Shown: positions 28,501 through 36,941 of the stretch, piece by piece | Layout: every line of letters starts with the position of its first letter | How positions within the stretch are numbered: the first letter of the stretch is position 1 | Source: Nocardia caishijiensis NBRC 108228 | Lineage (GTDB): Bacteria > Actinomycetota > Actinomycetes > Mycobacteriales > Mycobacteriaceae | Assembly (NCBI RefSeq): GCF_001612825.1 | Contig: NZ_BDBE01000006.1 | Location: 152,897-216,896 of the forward strand | Direction: 5' to 3' | DNA length: 64,000 bases | Translations under genes and position numbers: made by a program | The notes under the pieces: model-generated | Database searches by the model: none | Told to the model about the DNA's origin: nothing | What the model saw: only the letters and a program-made list of their open reading frames with translations

Positions 28501-29916
28501 GTGACTACGCAATCGCAATCCACCCGCAGGTGGTTGGCGCTGGCGGTGATCGCCGCCGCGCAATTCATGGTCATCATGGACACCTCGATCATCGGGATCG
28601 CGCTGCCCGAGATGCAGGCCGAACTCGGCTTCACCCCGGGCAACCTCACCTGGGTGTTCAATGCCTACGTGATCGCCTTCGGCGGTCTGCTGCTGCTCGG
28701 CGGACGGCTGTCCGACCTGCTCGGCGCCCGCCGGGTGTTCGGCGCGGGCTGGCTGGTGCTGGCCGTCGGCTCCGTCATCGCCGGTGCGGCGGGGTCGGTG
28801 GGGGTGGAGCTGGCCGGGCGGGCGATCCAGGGCGCCGGTTCGGCGCTCATCGCACCCTCGGCACTCACGCTGCTGATGGTGCTGTTCGGCGGTACGCCAC
28901 AGGAACTCACCAAGGCGCTCGCGGTGTACGGCGCGGCCGCGCCCGCAGGCGGTACGGCGGGCGTGTTCCTGGGCGGTGTGATCACCGAATATGTCAGCTG
29001 GCCTTGGGTTTTCTACATCAACATCCCGATCGCCGTGCTCGCGCTGATCGCGGTACCGCTGTTGATGCCCGCCGCGCCCGCCCGCAAGGGGTCCGTCGAC
29101 ATCGCCGGATCCGTCACTGTGACAGCAGGTTTGGCGGCCGCCGTGTACGCCATCGTGCAGGCGCCGGAGGTCGGGTGGAAGTCCGGGCAGACCTGGGGCG
29201 TGCTCGCCGTGGCCGCCGCCTTGCTCGTCGGATTCGTCGCCATCCAGTCGCGGCGCGGCGAACCGCTGATGCGGTTGAGCATCTTCCGCGCACCGAACCT
29301 GGCCGCCGCCAACTTCGCGCAATTCGCGCTGGCCGCCGCGTGGGTGCCCATGTGGTTCTTCCTGAACCTGTACCTGCAGCAGGTACTCGGCTACAGCGCC
29401 TTCCCCTCGGGCGCGGCGTTGCTGCCGATGACGACGCTCATCATGCTCGGCATGGTGGTGCTCGCCCCGAAGGCGATGCAGCGATTCGGCGCCGAGCCGA
29501 TGATCGTGACCGGGCTCGTGGTTCTCGGCCTCGGCCTGGGCATCATGTCGCTGGTCCGTCCCACCGGCAACTTCTGGGTCGATGTACTGCCCGCCTCGCT
29601 GGTGGCCGCGGGCGGCATGTCGCTGGCGTTCATCCCCTCGCTCGGTACCGCCATCTCGGCGGCGCGACCAGAGGAGGGCGGACTCGCCTCGGGCATCGTC
29701 AATGTCAGCTACCAGGTGGGGTCGGCGCTCGGCCTGGCCGCGATGACGGCGGTGGCGGCCGCGTTCGGCGCCGGTGAAATCGACGATCCGGCGGCACTCA
29801 CCGACGGCTATTCCGCAGCCTTCCTCGGCGCGGGCCTACTGGCCTTGGCCGGTGCGGGCATCGCGGCGGCGACCCTGCGCAGCCCTGCCGAGGACAAGAC
29901 CCCGGCTCGGGTTTGA
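28501..29916 (+). CDS. MFS transporter, DHA2 (14-helix drug exporter) family
   Basis: 471 aa. GTG 28501 follows GAAAGGACG. The DHA2 features are present: FMVIMDTSIIGIALPEMQ in helix 1, GGRLSDLLGARRVF (motif A), GRAIQGAGSALIAPSAL, and the antiporter motif C region GGTAGVFLGGVIT. Fourteen hydrophobic segments can be counted. Exporters of this class expel drugs with protons. The promoter overlaps a copper box, and the next promoter, before the copper operon, carries the same box, so it is probably copper-induced. A metal or a copper-ligand complex is possible as substrate, but that is inference. Confidence 0.87.
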   Translation: MTTQSQSTRRWLALAVIAAAQFMVIMDTSIIGIALPEMQAELGFTPGNLTWVFNAYVIAFGGLLLLGGRLSDLLGARRVFGAGWLVLAVGSVIAGAAGSVGVELAGRAIQGAGSALIAPSALTLLMVLFGGTPQELTKALAVYGAAAPAGGTAGVFLGGVITEYVSWPWVFYINIPIAVLALIAVPLLMPAAPARKGSVDIAGSVTVTAGLAAAVYAIVQAPEVGWKSGQTWGVLAVAAALLVGFVAIQSRRGEPLMRLSIFRAPNLAAANFAQFALAAAWVPMWFFLNLYLQQVLGYSAFPSGAALLPMTTLIMLGMVVLAPKAMQRFGAEPMIVTGLVVLGLGLGIMSLVRPTGNFWVDVLPASLVAAGGMSLAFIPSLGTAISAARPEEGGLASGIVNVSYQVGSALGLAAMTAVAAAFGAGEIDDPAALTDGYSAAFLGAGLLALAGAGIAAATLRSPAEDKTPARV

Positions 29917-29940
29917 CAACTTACCCTAGGGGGGTATGGT
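29913..29940 (+). promoter_or_regulatory. Promoter with CsoR-like copper box upstream of the copper operon
   Basis: TTGACA (29913-29918) and TATGGT (29935-29940), spacer 16 bp, overlap TTACCCTAGGGGGGTATGG. The box matches the one at 28441-28459 in 16 of 19 positions and is the better match to the CsoR palindrome. Confidence 0.72.
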
Positions 29941-30025
29941 AACCATGGAAGGCGCCGTCCGCGCCGACGCCGTCACCGCGGCCGGTTTCCAACTCGCCGA
30001 CTGAACCCCGAAACGGAGCATCCCG

Positions 30026-30973
30026 ATGAACGCAACAGGCAAGTTCGCCGGATTCACCCTCGGCCTCGCGGCGGTCTTCGGGATCGCTCTGGGTGTCGGC
30101 GCCCTGATCGGTCCGGAGCCCGCCCAGGCTCCGACCGGGCACGGCGAGCACTCGGTGGCGGCACCGGCCGGTGACCTGCCCGGTGGCCTGCTGGTCACCG
30201 ACCAGGGCTACACGTTGGCGCTCGACACGACGGTCGTGAAGAGCGCGGCGCAGACCCCCGTCTCGTTCCGCATCCTCGACACCACCGGCGCACCGCTCAC
30301 GAAATACCAGACCAGCCACGACAAAGACCTGCACCTGATCGTGGTCCGCCGCGACACGGCCGCCTTCCAGCACGTGCACCCGGTACTGGACAAGGCGGGC
30401 ACCTGGTCGGTCCCGCTGAACCTGAGTCGAGCCGGTGACTACCGGGTGTTCGCCGACTTCACCCCGGCGGGCGGCTCGAACCTGACCCTCGGCGCCGACC
30501 TGCGGGTCGGCGGCAACTACGACGTGCAGGCGTTGCCCGCCCCGGCGGCCACCGCGAAGGTCGGCGAGTACACCGTCGCTCTGAACGGCACCGTCGCCCC
30601 GGGTACGTCGTCGAAGATCACCTTGTCGGTGAGCCGCGACGGCACCCCGGTCACCGACCTGCAGCCCTACCTCGGCGCCTACGGCCACCTGGTCGCCCTG
30701 CGCGCCGCCGACCTCGCCTACCTGCACGTGCACCCCGAAGGCTCGCCCGGCGACGGCGTGACACCGGCCGGTCCCGGCATCGACTTCGTGGTGAACGCGC
30801 CGAGCGCGGGCGACTACCGCCTGTTCCTCGACTTCCAGCACCAGGGCGTGGTCCGCACCGCCGAGTTCACCCTGCGCGTCGCCCGATCAGAGGCGAACAC
30901 CGCGACGCCGACCGACACCCCGGCGCCGACCAGCTCACCGGCCGACCACGGAACCCCCGGCCACGGCCACTGA
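30026..30973 (+). CDS. Exported or membrane-anchored His-rich protein of the copper operon
   Basis: 315 aa. An N-terminal hydrophobic segment (about 7-30) is a signal or anchor. Two similar beta-type domains follow, each with a His cluster: HDKDLHLIVV plus FQHVHP (H98, H103, H116, H118) and YLHVHPEG near 231-238. The tail ends HGTPGHGH. No Cys-based lipobox is seen. The family is found beside CopA-type ATPases in actinobacteria, and a periplasmic-space copper-binding role is a reasonable inference from His content and context. The gene follows the copper box and precedes the P-type ATPase by 138 bp. Confidence 0.8.
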   Translation: MNATGKFAGFTLGLAAVFGIALGVGALIGPEPAQAPTGHGEHSVAAPAGDLPGGLLVTDQGYTLALDTTVVKSAAQTPVSFRILDTTGAPLTKYQTSHDKDLHLIVVRRDTAAFQHVHPVLDKAGTWSVPLNLSRAGDYRVFADFTPAGGSNLTLGADLRVGGNYDVQALPAPAATAKVGEYTVALNGTVAPGTSSKITLSVSRDGTPVTDLQPYLGAYGHLVALRAADLAYLHVHPEGSPGDGVTPAGPGIDFVVNAPSAGDYRLFLDFQHQGVVRTAEFTLRVARSEANTATPTDTPAPTSSPADHGTPGHGH

Positions 30974-31111
30974 CCAACCACGAACACCCAACGGCCTCGG
31001 CCACCGCACCGCGACAGGCCACATCGGCGAATCGGTCGACCCCGCCGACCCGGCACCGCCACCCGCGAACCGTCAGCAAGAATCGATACCAGGAAACGAT
31101 CGGAGCATCCC

Positions 31112-33361
31112 ATGACCGCCGTGACACACCCACCGGGCACCGGCCAGGTAGAACTGGTGATCGGTGGCATGACCTGCGCTTCCTGCGCGAACCGCATCGA
31201 GAACAAGCTCAACAAGCTCGATGGCGTCACCGCCACCGTCAACTACGCCACCGAGAAGGCGCGCGTCGACTTCACCGGTGACGTGTCCCCCGAGGAACTG
31301 ATCGCCACCGTCGAGCAGGCCGGCTACACCGCGGCACTGCCCGCGCCGAAGCAGCCCGAGACCACCGACACCCCCACCGCGAACGACCCGACCGCGTCGC
31401 TGCGCACCCGCCTGCTTGTATCGCTGGTGCTCACCGTCCCGGTGATCGCGATGGCGATGATCCCCGCTCTGCAGTTCACCAACTGGCAGTGGCTCTCGCT
31501 CACCCTGGCCGCACCGGTCGTGATCTGGGGCGCGCTGCCGTTCCACCAGGCCGCCTGGACCAACCTGAAGCACGGCACCGCGACCATGGACACCCTGGTG
31601 TCGATGGGCACGCTCGCCGCGTTCGGCTGGTCGCTGTACGCCCTGTTCTGGGGCACCGCGGGCACGCCGGGCATGACCCACCCGTTCGAGTTCACCATCG
31701 CCCGGATGGACGGCAGCGGCAGCATCTACCTCGAAGCGGCCGCGGGCGTCACCACGTTCATCCTGGCCGGGCGCTACTTCGAGGCCAGGTCGAAGCGCCG
31801 GGCAGGTGCCGCGCTGAAGGCGCTGCTCGAGCTGGGCGCCAAGGACGTAGCCGTGGTTCGCAGCGGCGTCGAGACACGAATCCCCGTGGAGCAGTTGGCC
31901 GTCGGTGACGTGTTCGTCGTCCGTCCCGGGGAGAAGATCGCCACCGACGGTGTGGTGACCGACGGTTCCTCGGCCGTCGACGCCGCCATGCTCACCGGCG
32001 AATCGGTGCCGGTGGAGGTCGGCGTGGACGACACCGTCACCGGTGCCACCGTGAACGTCGGCGGACGACTCCTGGTGCGCGCCACCAGGATCGGCTCCGA
32101 CACCCAGCTCGCCCAGATGGCGCGGATGGTCGAGGACGCGCAGACCGGTAAGGCGCAGGCACAGCGGCTGGCCGACAAGATCTCCGGCATCTTCGTCCCG
32201 ATCGTCATCGCCCTGGCCGTCGCGACGCTCGGATTCTGGCTCGGCACCGGCGGTTCCATCGCCGCCGCCTTCACCGCCGGTGTCGCGGTGCTGATCATCG
32301 CCTGCCCGTGCGCCCTCGGCCTGGCCACCCCCACCGCGCTGATGGTCGGCACCGGACGCGGCGCGCAGCTCGGCATCCTGATCAAGGGCCCCGAGATGCT
32401 GGAATCGACGCGCAAGGTCGACACCATCGTGCTGGACAAGACCGGCACCGTCACCACCGGCAGGATGACCCTGCTCGACGTGATCCCCGCCGAGGGTGAG
32501 GACAAGGCCCGCGTGCTGGAACTGGCCGGTGCGCTGGAGGATTCCTCGGAGCACCCGATCGCGCAGGCGATCGCCAAGGCCGCCCGCGATGCCGGGACAC
32601 TGCCCGAGGTGGAGGGATTCGCCAATCTCGAAGGTCTCGGCGTGCAGGGCGTCGTCGACGGTCGCGCGGTGGTCGTCGGCCGGGCCCGCCTGCTGGCGGA
32701 CTGGTCGCAGCCGTTGAGTTCGGACCTGGCAACCGCCATGTCCGACGCGGAATCCGCGGGCAGGACCGCCGTGGCGATCGGCTGGGACGGGAAGGCGCGC
32801 GGTGTCCTCGTGGTCGCCGACGCGGTGAAACCCACCTCCGCGCAGGCCATCTCGCAGTTCCGCGAGCTCGGCCTCACCCCCATCCTGCTCACCGGCGACA
32901 ACGCCCGCGCGGCGAACGCCATCGCCGCCGAGGTCGGCATCGAGCAGGTGATCGCGGAGGTGCTGCCGCAGGACAAGGTGGAGACGGTCAAGCGGTTGCA
33001 GGCCGAGGGCAAGGTCGTCGCCATGGTCGGTGACGGCGTGAACGACGCCCCCGCCCTGGCCCAGGCCGATCTCGGCCTGTCGATGGGCACCGGGACCGAC
33101 GTGGCCATCGAGGCCGCCGACCTCACCCTGGTGCGCGGCGACCTGCGCGCCGCCGCCGACGCGATCCGGTTGTCACGCCGCACCCTGGCCACCATCAAGG
33201 GCAACCTGTTCTGGGCATTCGCCTACAACGTGGCGGCGATCCCGCTGGCCATGGCCGGTCTGCTCAACCCGATGCTCGCCGGTGCCGCGATGGCGTTCAG
33301 CTCGGTCTTCGTGGTGAGCAACAGCCTGCGACTGCGCCGGTTCAAGTCGACGGCCCGGTAA
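31112..33361 (+). CDS. copA: Heavy-metal (Cu+) translocating P1B-type ATPase
   Basis: 749 aa. One N-terminal heavy-metal domain with GGMTCASC (C22, C25), eight membrane helices, the CPC metal site in [16 protein letters not shown] near residue 398, phosphorylation DKTGT near 442, the SSEHPIA motif, LTGDN and [14 protein letters not shown] with a GMTCxxC domain marks the Cu(I)/Ag(I) exporting class. It lies downstream of a CsoR-like promoter and is followed by a strong terminator, so the operon ends here. No csoR or copper chaperone gene lies in the block. Confidence 0.93.
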   Translation: MTAVTHPPGTGQVELVIGGMTCASCANRIENKLNKLDGVTATVNYATEKARVDFTGDVSPEELIATVEQAGYTAALPAPKQPETTDTPTANDPTASLRTRLLVSLVLTVPVIAMAMIPALQFTNWQWLSLTLAAPVVIWGALPFHQAAWTNLKHGTATMDTLVSMGTLAAFGWSLYALFWGTAGTPGMTHPFEFTIARMDGSGSIYLEAAAGVTTFILAGRYFEARSKRRAGAALKALLELGAKDVAVVRSGVETRIPVEQLAVGDVFVVRPGEKIATDGVVTDGSSAVDAAMLTGESVPVEVGVDDTVTGATVNVGGRLLVRATRIGSDTQLAQMARMVEDAQTGKAQAQRLADKISGIFVPIVIALAVATLGFWLGTGGSIAAAFTAGVAVLIIACPCALGLATPTALMVGTGRGAQLGILIKGPEMLESTRKVDTIVLDKTGTVTTGRMTLLDVIPAEGEDKARVLELAGALEDSSEHPIAQAIAKAARDAGTLPEVEGFANLEGLGVQGVVDGRAVVVGRARLLADWSQPLSSDLATAMSDAESAGRTAVAIGWDGKARGVLVVADAVKPTSAQAISQFRELGLTPILLTGDNARAANAIAAEVGIEQVIAEVLPQDKVETVKRLQAEGKVVAMVGDGVNDAPALAQADLGLSMGTGTDVAIEAADLTLVRGDLRAAADAIRLSRRTLATIKGNLFWAFAYNVAAIPLAMAGLLNPMLAGAAMAFSSVFVVSNSLRLRRFKSTAR

Positions 33362-33374
33362 TCACACCGTCTAG

Positions 33375-33410
33375 GGCGGGGCAGCGGACGATCCGCTGCC
33401 CCGCCTTTTT
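33375..33410 (+). terminator. Rho-independent terminator of the copper operon
   Basis: Perfect 14 bp stem GGCGGGGCAGCGGA / TCCGCTGCCCCGCC, loop CGA, followed by TTTTT, 13 bp past the ATPase stop. Confidence 0.93.
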
Positions 33411-33433
33411 CGTGATCCAGATCACTCTTGCGG

Positions 33434-33451
33434 TTGACCTTGGGTCAGGGT
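33434..33451 (+). promoter_or_regulatory. Possible MerR-type site upstream of the beta-lactamase-like gene
   Basis: TTGACCTTGGGTCAGGGT, a -35-like hexamer fused to an imperfect palindrome (TGACC/GGTCA). Its form resembles MerR-family sites, and a MerR gene is second in the transcript. No clear -10 is visible. Confidence 0.4.
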
Positions 33452-33506
33452 GGAGCCTTGGTCGCAGCGGCACGAAAGCCGAACAACGCGAGCAGGAGCG
33501 ATCACC

Positions 33507-34646
33507 ATGTCGAACCCGAAAAACATTGCCGAGCAGGACCGTCCGGAGCTCCAGGCGCTCATCGAACGCATCGTCGACAGCGGATTCGTCGGCGCCTCAC
33601 TGCGGGTGCACGACCGGCGCGGCGCGTGGGTCGGCAGCGCCGGAGTGTGCGAGCTCGGCGCCACGACCCCACCGCCCGTCGACGGTCACGTCCGAATCGG
33701 CAGCAACACCAAGACTTTCACCGCAGCCGTCGTGCTGCGCCTGGTCGCCGAGGGCCTAATCGAACTCGACACCCCGGCGCTGCGCTACCTGCCCGACTAC
33801 GCGCTCGACGAGCGGGTCACCGTCCGAATGTTGTTGCAGCACACCAGCGGAATCTTCAACATCACCGGTGAGATGTACGACGACGGCACCGTCGTCCCCG
33901 GTGTGCCGTCGACCATCGCGGGCAAGGAGTGGGTCGACAAGCGGTTCGAGACCTACCGCCCGGAGGACCTGGCGAACCTCGCGCTCGCGAAGCCGTCACG
34001 GTTCGAGCCCGGGACCGGCTGGAGCTATTCGAATACCAACTACATCATCGTCCGGTTGCTGGTGGAGCGGGTCACCGGCCACTCGCTCGCCGAGGAGGCG
34101 CGGCGCCTGATCTTCGGCCCGCTCGGTATGACCGACACCGTACTGCCCGGCGCCTCGACGGAGCTGCCCGAACCGCACCCGCACGCCTACTACCGCTACA
34201 TCGACGGCGGCGAACAGCACATCGTCGACGTCACCAAGCACAACCCGTCCTGGGTGTGCACCGGCGGCGACATGATCTCCACCACCGCCGACCTGCACAC
34301 CTTCGTCTCCGCCCTGCTCGACGGCACGCTGCTGCCACAACCGCTGCTGGCCGAGATGCTGCGCACCCACGACACCGGCATCCCCGGCATGCCCTATGGG
34401 CTCGGGGTGTTCGTGCAGGAAACCGAGAGCGGGGCCACCGTGATCACCCACAACGGCGGGATCGCCGGGTACGCCACCCTCATGTACAGCACCCCGGACG
34501 CGGGCGTCACGATGACCGCGTACCTGACCTTCGTCGACGACGCGGAGATGACTCTGGCACCGGCGTTCCAGGTCGCGCAGAAGGCCCTGGTCGACGCGGT
34601 GTTCGGCGGCGAATCGGGAAACCCGGTGGCGGACAGGGCAAGCTGA
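33507..34646 (+). CDS. Serine beta-lactamase/DD-peptidase-fold protein
   Basis: 379 aa. The class C/esterase-type active site is visible: IGSNTKTFTAA (SxxK, with the nucleophile Ser in SNTK), WSYSNTNY (YxN) and, near the C-terminus, ITHNGGIAGY (HxG replacing KTG). No signal peptide is seen, so it may be cytoplasmic, and the fold also covers esterases and D-aminopeptidases; resistance activity should not be assumed. ATG 33507 follows AGGAG. It is followed after four bases by a MerR regulator, which suggests an inducible two-gene operon. Confidence 0.87.
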   Translation: MSNPKNIAEQDRPELQALIERIVDSGFVGASLRVHDRRGAWVGSAGVCELGATTPPPVDGHVRIGSNTKTFTAAVVLRLVAEGLIELDTPALRYLPDYALDERVTVRMLLQHTSGIFNITGEMYDDGTVVPGVPSTIAGKEWVDKRFETYRPEDLANLALAKPSRFEPGTGWSYSNTNYIIVRLLVERVTGHSLAEEARRLIFGPLGMTDTVLPGASTELPEPHPHAYYRYIDGGEQHIVDVTKHNPSWVCTGGDMISTTADLHTFVSALLDGTLLPQPLLAEMLRTHDTGIPGMPYGLGVFVQETESGATVITHNGGIAGYATLMYSTPDAGVTMTAYLTFVDDAEMTLAPAFQVAQKALVDAVFGGESGNPVADRAS

Positions 34647-34650
34647 GCAC

Positions 34651-35304
34651 ATGCGCAACGGGGTGACGATCGGGCAGGCGGCGGCGTTCGTCGGTGTCAC
34701 GGTGAAGACGGTGCGGCACTACCACAAGCTCGGCCTGGTCACCGAGCCCGAACGCGACAGCGCCGGGTATCGGCGGTACGGCTCGGCCGAACTGCTGCGG
34801 CTGGTCCAGGTGCGGACGTTGGCCGCCGCCGGGGTGCCGCTGGCCGACATCGAACCCGTGCTCGACGCCGATGCCGAGCAGTTCGCCACCGCCCTGGCCG
34901 AGGTCGGACGTCAGCTCACCGAACGCATCGAAGAGCTGACCGCCCGGCGCGACACCCTGCACCGGCTCAGCGACGGTAACCGGGCCCTGCTGCCCGACCG
35001 CGCGGTCGCGTTGCTGGAACGGATGCCGAGCCTTGGTTTCCCCGAGGCCGAGGTCGCGGCGACCAGGGAGGGCTGGGTGCTGGCGCGTGCCCTGGTCCCC
35101 GACGGATTCGACGACTACCTCGCCGACGTCGAGAATGCCATCGAGGACCCGGATTTCGTTGCCCTGCTCCGGCGCGGTGTCGAGGCCGCGACCCGCTACC
35201 AGCTCATCGCCCACCACGGCCACGAACCCACCTCGACCGCGGGCGTGCTCGGCGCCCTCGTCGAGACCAAGCTGCGCGCGGCGGGCATCCACATTCCGAG
35301 GTGA
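34651..35304 (+). CDS. MerR-family transcriptional regulator
   Basis: 217 aa. MerR winged helix: TIGQAAAFVGVTVKTVRHYHKLGLV and GYRRYGSAELLRLVQV, then a long coiled dimer helix (about 75-115) and a C-terminal effector part with no metal-binding Cys pair. That composition suggests an organic ligand. It is transcribed with the beta-lactamase-like gene, with a four-base gap. Confidence 0.88.
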   Translation: MRNGVTIGQAAAFVGVTVKTVRHYHKLGLVTEPERDSAGYRRYGSAELLRLVQVRTLAAAGVPLADIEPVLDADAEQFATALAEVGRQLTERIEELTARRDTLHRLSDGNRALLPDRAVALLERMPSLGFPEAEVAATREGWVLARALVPDGFDDYLADVENAIEDPDFVALLRRGVEAATRYQLIAHHGHEPTSTAGVLGALVETKLRAAGIHIPR

Positions 35305-35312
35305 CGCCGCCC

Positions 35313-36011
35313 TCAGAAGGCGTGCTGGTCGTCGGCCGAGATCGCGAAACCGTGGCCGCCCGCCATACAGCGGACGCCCTGCGAGGAAGAGTCGCAGGTG
35401 TAGCCGTTGACGGTGAGGGACTGGCCGTAGTTCAGGACCGCGCCCCCGGCGGGTGAACCGTCCTGCGGAATACCGACGAAGATGCCCTGGCTGGTGCACA
35501 GGAGCTCCGACTTGCCCTCGTACAGGTGCGCGGCGACCTTGCGGTTGGGCGCATCGGTGCAGTTCGGCAGCTTCGGCGAGATGATGTTCGCCTTGGCCAG
35601 CTGGCAGCCGACGCCGTACGGTGCGGCGGTGAGGATGCCGCACATGATGTTCCCGGTGGGTGACTGGAAGTAGTAGCCGCCGTCGAGTAGGTAGTTGCCC
35701 GCGTCGACCGTGGTGAAGCCGTCCTTGTTCGGAGCCGGGGCGGTTGTCGGTTTCGGGGTATCCGGCGCCTCGGTGTCGGGACTACCGGCCCCCGGCGAAC
35801 CCGCGCCGGGCGAACCCGCCCCCGGCGAACCTGCGCCGGGGGAACCCGCATCGGGTGCGCTGGACGGCAGAGGCGTGCTCGGTGCGTCCGACGAATAGGT
35901 GGCCGAGTGCTGAGTGGTCGTGCTCGGCGCGCTCGAACCCGACTCGGCGCCGCAAGCGGTGAGCCCTCCGGTCAATGCCACAACAGCTGCCAGCATGAGG
36001 ACTGTACGCAT
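35313..36011 (-). CDS. Secreted lipoprotein with Gly-Ala-Gly-Ser-Pro repeats
   Basis: 232 aa from ATG 36011 (GGAG eight bases upstream; earlier in-frame ATGs exist). Signal peptide with lipobox LTAC, Cys20. A low-complexity Ser/Thr/Pro linker contains five GAGSP units (about residues 52-78). The C-terminal domain (from about 100) has six Cys and the segments YYFQSPTGNIMCGI, VGCQLAKANI, LLCTSQG, GYTCDSSSQGVRCMAGGHGFAIS. This pattern is common in mycobacterial and nocardial proteins of the DUF6636 type; I assign that only by resemblance. Function unknown. It is convergent with the MerR gene. Confidence 0.8.
   Translation of the reverse strand: MRTVLMLAAVVALTGGLTACGAESGSSAPSTTTQHSATYSSDAPSTPLPSSAPDAGSPGAGSPGAGSPGAGSPGAGSPDTEAPDTPKPTTAPAPNKDGFTTVDAGNYLLDGGYYFQSPTGNIMCGILTAAPYGVGCQLAKANIISPKLPNCTDAPNRKVAAHLYEGKSELLCTSQGIFVGIPQDGSPAGGAVLNYGQSLTVNGYTCDSSSQGVRCMAGGHGFAISADDQHAF
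35778..35853 (-). repeat. 15-bp tandem repeat encoding GAGSP
   Basis: Near-identical 15 bp units (variants of GGCGAACCCGCGCCG on the plus strand) repeat about five times within the lipoprotein linker. Unit length is a multiple of three, so copy-number change would keep the frame. Confidence 0.75.
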
Positions 36012-36253
36012 GAAAACATCTCCGCTCATTGGCTTTCCCGACCGATTGGTCATTCGTTCGAGGTGGGATTGATCGTTACAGACGTGGCTTTCAACGCGTT
36101 ATTCAGACTGGTCGTTCTCATTGAGTCGCGACCGAGTTCGCCCGCGCAACAACTACAGTGCCGAATCCTGCCCCTTCGGTTTTCCCCGCCTCGAAGGGAG
36201 AATCGAAGCGGTGGACCATTCCGTTTCCTCGGCGTACGAAACTGTGATCGATC

Positions 36254-36907
36254 GTGGATGAGGCTGTGACACAACACATCTGGTACGCGGCATACGGCTC
36301 CAATATGTGCGCGGCGCGCTTCGACTACTACCGGCTCGGTGGCACACCGCCCGGGACCGACCACCTCTACGCGGGCTTCCGCGACCCCACTCCCCCCGCG
36401 CGGTCGACCACCCTCACCCTGCCGGGCACCGTGTATTTCGCCTGGGAGAGTCCGGTGTGGACCGGCGGCGTCGCCTTCTACACCGACCGACCGGCCCCCG
36501 GATGGCCGACCGGCGCCGTCGCCAGGGGGTACCTGCTCACCCTCGACCAGTTCGCCGACCTGCTCGATCAGGAGATGTATCGCACGCCGGGCCGTGGATT
36601 CGACGTGTCCCGGGTCGTCGAACAGGGCCGGGTCCGCTTCGGGCCAGGACGCTACGAGACCGTCGTCCACCCGGGTACGAAGGACGACGTACCGATCCTG
36701 ACCTTCACCGCGCCCTGGTTGCCGGAAACCGTTGCGCCGCAGCCACCGTCGGCTCGGTATCTCGGCATGATCGGGACCGGGCTACGCGAACAGGGCTGGG
36801 ACACCGACGGCATCGTCGACTATCTGCGGAGGCGACCCGGCGTCGCCGGACACTGGGACGAGCGCGACCTGCGCGCGGCCGTGTTAGCGACACACGACAC
36901 CGGGTAA
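36254..36907 (+). CDS. Gamma-glutamylcyclotransferase-like (GGCT/AIG2 fold) protein
   Basis: 217 aa. The N-terminal YAAYGSNM (about residues 11-18) is the substrate-loop signature of the GGCT/AIG2 fold, and the middle part (GGVAFYTDRP, ARGYLLTLDQFADLLDQE) fits its beta-barrel. The family's catalytic Glu cannot be placed with certainty. Possible roles are cleavage of gamma-glutamyl amino acids or related cyclisation. Starts at GTG 36254 or 36266. The 242 bp upstream separate it from the divergent lipoprotein gene and hold a GACC-GATT-GGTC palindrome at 36040-36051. Confidence 0.7.
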   Translation: MDEAVTQHIWYAAYGSNMCAARFDYYRLGGTPPGTDHLYAGFRDPTPPARSTTLTLPGTVYFAWESPVWTGGVAFYTDRPAPGWPTGAVARGYLLTLDQFADLLDQEMYRTPGRGFDVSRVVEQGRVRFGPGRYETVVHPGTKDDVPILTFTAPWLPETVAPQPPSARYLGMIGTGLREQGWDTDGIVDYLRRRPGVAGHWDERDLRAAVLATHDTG

Positions 36908-36941
36908 TCCGGCAACGGGCAGACCATTCAGGAGCGAGCGC

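Noticed and set aside
29945..30004. A 19-codon open frame (MEGAVRADAVTAAGFQLAD) just after the copper box
   Set aside because: Its ATG lies five bases after the -10 hexamer, too close to the expected transcription start to be translated as written.
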